Below are positions 62,658 to 64,000 of a stretch of 64,000 nt of DNA, piece by piece; position 1 is the stretch's first letter, and each line of letters opens with the position of its first letter. Origin of the DNA: Curtobacterium sp. S6 (lineage in GTDB: Bacteria; Actinomycetota; Actinomycetes; Actinomycetales; Micrococcaceae); assembly GCF_000710345.2 (NCBI RefSeq), contig NZ_JHEL01000015.1:682001-746000 (forward strand). The letters are read 5' to 3'. The notes under the pieces were generated by a model that saw nothing but the letters and a program-made list of their open reading frames with translations, searched no databases and was not told the origin of the DNA. Position numbers and translations under genes: made by a program.

Positions 62658-64000
62658 GTGAATCACTCCCCCGCTCGTGACTGGCCCGCCCCGACCCTTT
62701 CGGAGTCCGATCCGTGGAACGCCACCGTCCGCGTTCCCGGTTCCAAGTCGCTCACCAATAGGTATCTCCTGCTGGCGGCCGTTGCCGACGGCCCGAGCGA
62801 GATTCGAGGAGCCCTCGACTCGCGCGACTCGCGGCTCATGCGGAAGGCCTTGGAAGCCCTCGGGGCGAGGTTCGAAGATCGCGACGGCCTCGTCATGGTC
62901 TCCCCTCTTCGCGGGAAACCGAGCCGCGGCGAGTCTCGCGGCGCCACCCCGGTCTCCATCGACACCGGGTTGGCCGGCACCGTGATGCGTTTCGTTCCTC
63001 CGTTGGCCGCGGCCCTCGGTGTCGAGGCACATTTCGACGGCGACCCGGGGGCTCGCGTTCGGCCGATGGCGCCGGTCATCGACGCGGTCCGCCAGATGGG
63101 CGCCACCGTCAACGACTCCGGGACCGGACAACTGCCGTTTTCCCTCACCCCGGCGGGTCCCGGCCCTGAAAACACCGACGAGACGCATGACCCCCGCCCC
63201 CGTCGCATTTCGATCGATGCGAGCGGCTCGAGCCAGTTCCTCTCGGCGATTCTGCTCGTCGGATCGCTGATTCCCAACGGGCTCGAGATCGAACACGTGG
63301 GCAGCGGCATTCCGTCGATGCCCCACATCGACATGACCATCGCAACGCTGGAAGAATTCGGCATCGGCGTCGATGTCCTCGGCCCCACCTCGTGGCGGGT
63401 GCGGCCGGGTGTCCCGCGCGCCCACGACGTCGTCGTCGAGCCCGACCTGTCCAATGCCGGGCCTTTTCTCGCGGCCGCCGTCGTGACCGGCCAGCGAGTC
63501 GTGATCCCCGATTGGCCCGCCTCGACCACGCAGGGCGGGGACGAGTGGCGGAAGATCCTGCCTCGGTTCGGAGCCGAGGTGGAACGCGACGGGAATCACC
63601 TCGTCGTGGTCGGTCCGCGAGGCGGAGCCTGGTCGGGAACGATGCCGGGAGTCGATATTGACCTGTCCGGGGCCGGGGAGCTGGCCCCCACCGTGGCGGC
63701 CATCGCCGCCCTGTCAACAGGGCCGTCGCGGCTCAGGGGAATCTCGCATCTCCGCGGTCATGAAACCGATCGGCTCAAGGCCCTCGTGACCGAAATACGA
63801 CGATTGGGCGGATCCGCCAAGGAGACCGAGGACGGAATCACCATCGACGCCCCGGTGCGCCAGGGCGGTCTCGTCGAAACGTACGAGGACCACCGAATGG
63901 CCACGGCGGCGGCCATCATCGGCCTGGTGATCCCCGGCGTGGTGGTCCGGAACGTGGACACCACCGCCAAGACGCTCCCGGGATTTACCGACATGTGGTC
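62658..64000 (+). CDS. aroA: 3-phosphoshikimate 1-carboxyvinyltransferase (EPSP synthase), 3' end cut
   Basis: AroA joins phosphoenolpyruvate to shikimate-3-phosphate in aromatic amino-acid synthesis. The first 447 codons are present; the gene runs off the window. Landmarks are VPGSKSLTNRYLLLAA (substrate-binding Lys/Ser), DTGLAGTVMRFVPPLAA (the LFLGNAGTAMRPL-like region, with Gly-Leu-Ala-Gly instead of Gly-Asn-Ala-Gly), DASGSSQFLSAILL, and HKESDR-like GHETDRLKAL plus YEDHRMA. The start is GTG 62658 with GAGGAC upstream. Confidence 0.96.
   Translation, partial: MNHSPARDWPAPTLSESDPWNATVRVPGSKSLTNRYLLLAAVADGPSEIRGALDSRDSRLMRKALEALGARFEDRDGLVMVSPLRGKPSRGESRGATPVSIDTGLAGTVMRFVPPLAAALGVEAHFDGDPGARVRPMAPVIDAVRQMGATVNDSGTGQLPFSLTPAGPGPENTDETHDPRPRRISIDASGSSQFLSAILLVGSLIPNGLEIEHVGSGIPSMPHIDMTIATLEEFGIGVDVLGPTSWRVRPGVPRAHDVVVEPDLSNAGPFLAAAVVTGQRVVIPDWPASTTQGGDEWRKILPRFGAEVERDGNHLVVVGPRGGAWSGTMPGVDIDLSGAGELAPTVAAIAALSTGPSRLRGISHLRGHETDRLKALVTEIRRLGGSAKETEDGITIDAPVRQGGLVETYEDHRMATAAAIIGLVIPGVVVRNVDTTAKTLPGFTDMW

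Overview
The window is one contiguous piece of a G+C-rich actinobacterial chromosome. It is most likely from the order Micrococcales; I cannot fix the genus from sequence alone. The lineage call rests on an actinobacterial marker set: NucS instead of MutS/MutL, a SigR/RsrA thiol-stress pair, the 24-residue ribosomal protein bL37, the GuaB1 family, and the fused E2-E1 enzyme Kgd. GTG and TTG starts are frequent, and ATGA/GTGA start-stop overlaps are common. No phage, insertion sequence, CRISPR array or rRNA was seen. Both ends cut genes: an ABC transporter ATPase on the left and aroA on the right.

Layout. 1-5.0 kb: truncated ABC ATPase, thioredoxin-fold/TPR protein, AI-2E-type permease, alpha/beta hydrolase, and a small zinc-site protein divergent from nucS. 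5.1-13.0 kb: F1Fo ATP synthase operon on the minus strand (transcribed order atpBEFHAGDC), preceded by two small AtpI/AtpZ-type membrane genes. 13.0-19.2 kb: surface-glycan genes (WecA-type phosphotransferase, WbpM/CapD-type dehydratase, two-domain glycosyltransferase, divergent epimerase); the three minus-strand genes run with 4-nt overlaps into the ATP synthase cluster. 19.3-31.6 kb: sua5, prmC, prfA, rho, thrB, thrC, hom, lysA and argS. From memory this order (argS-lysA-hom-thrC-thrB-rho-prfA-prmC-sua5-wecA-atp) matches the Mycobacterium tuberculosis Rv1292-Rv1311 region, minus rpmE and with the glycan genes added.

31.7-38.9 kb: complete urease operon (ureABCEFGD) continuing into a nickel permease and a urea transporter, which abuts argS with only 9 nt between. 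39.1-44.3 kb: tRNA-Arg(CCG), an HSL-type esterase and the large helicase hrpA. 44.3-47.5 kb: NarL-type two-component pair, HIT protein and metallo-beta-lactamase-fold hydrolase. 47.7-51.1 kb: Zur-type regulator and znuACB zinc importer with a striking operator-like inverted repeat. 51.1-53.7 kb: two coupled CNNM/CBS membrane proteins. 53.9-60.5 kb: guaB1 divergent from kgd, then a GDSL-like protein lacking the catalytic Ser, and bL37. 60.6-64 kb: rsrA/sigR with an apparent autoregulatory SigR promoter, a DoxX-like protein and aroA.

Most of the window is conserved core metabolism, and I found no clear, wholly new multi-gene system. The items most worth a second look are the Asn/Gly-rich repeat insertion in Rho, the znuA operator/promoter, the SigR promoter with two alternative starts, the divergent apparently leaderless nucS/zinc-protein pair, the glycan-ATP synthase coupling, and the junction of the urease and amino-acid operons. 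Start positions were chosen by ribosome-binding site and family alignment from memory; no database search was run.
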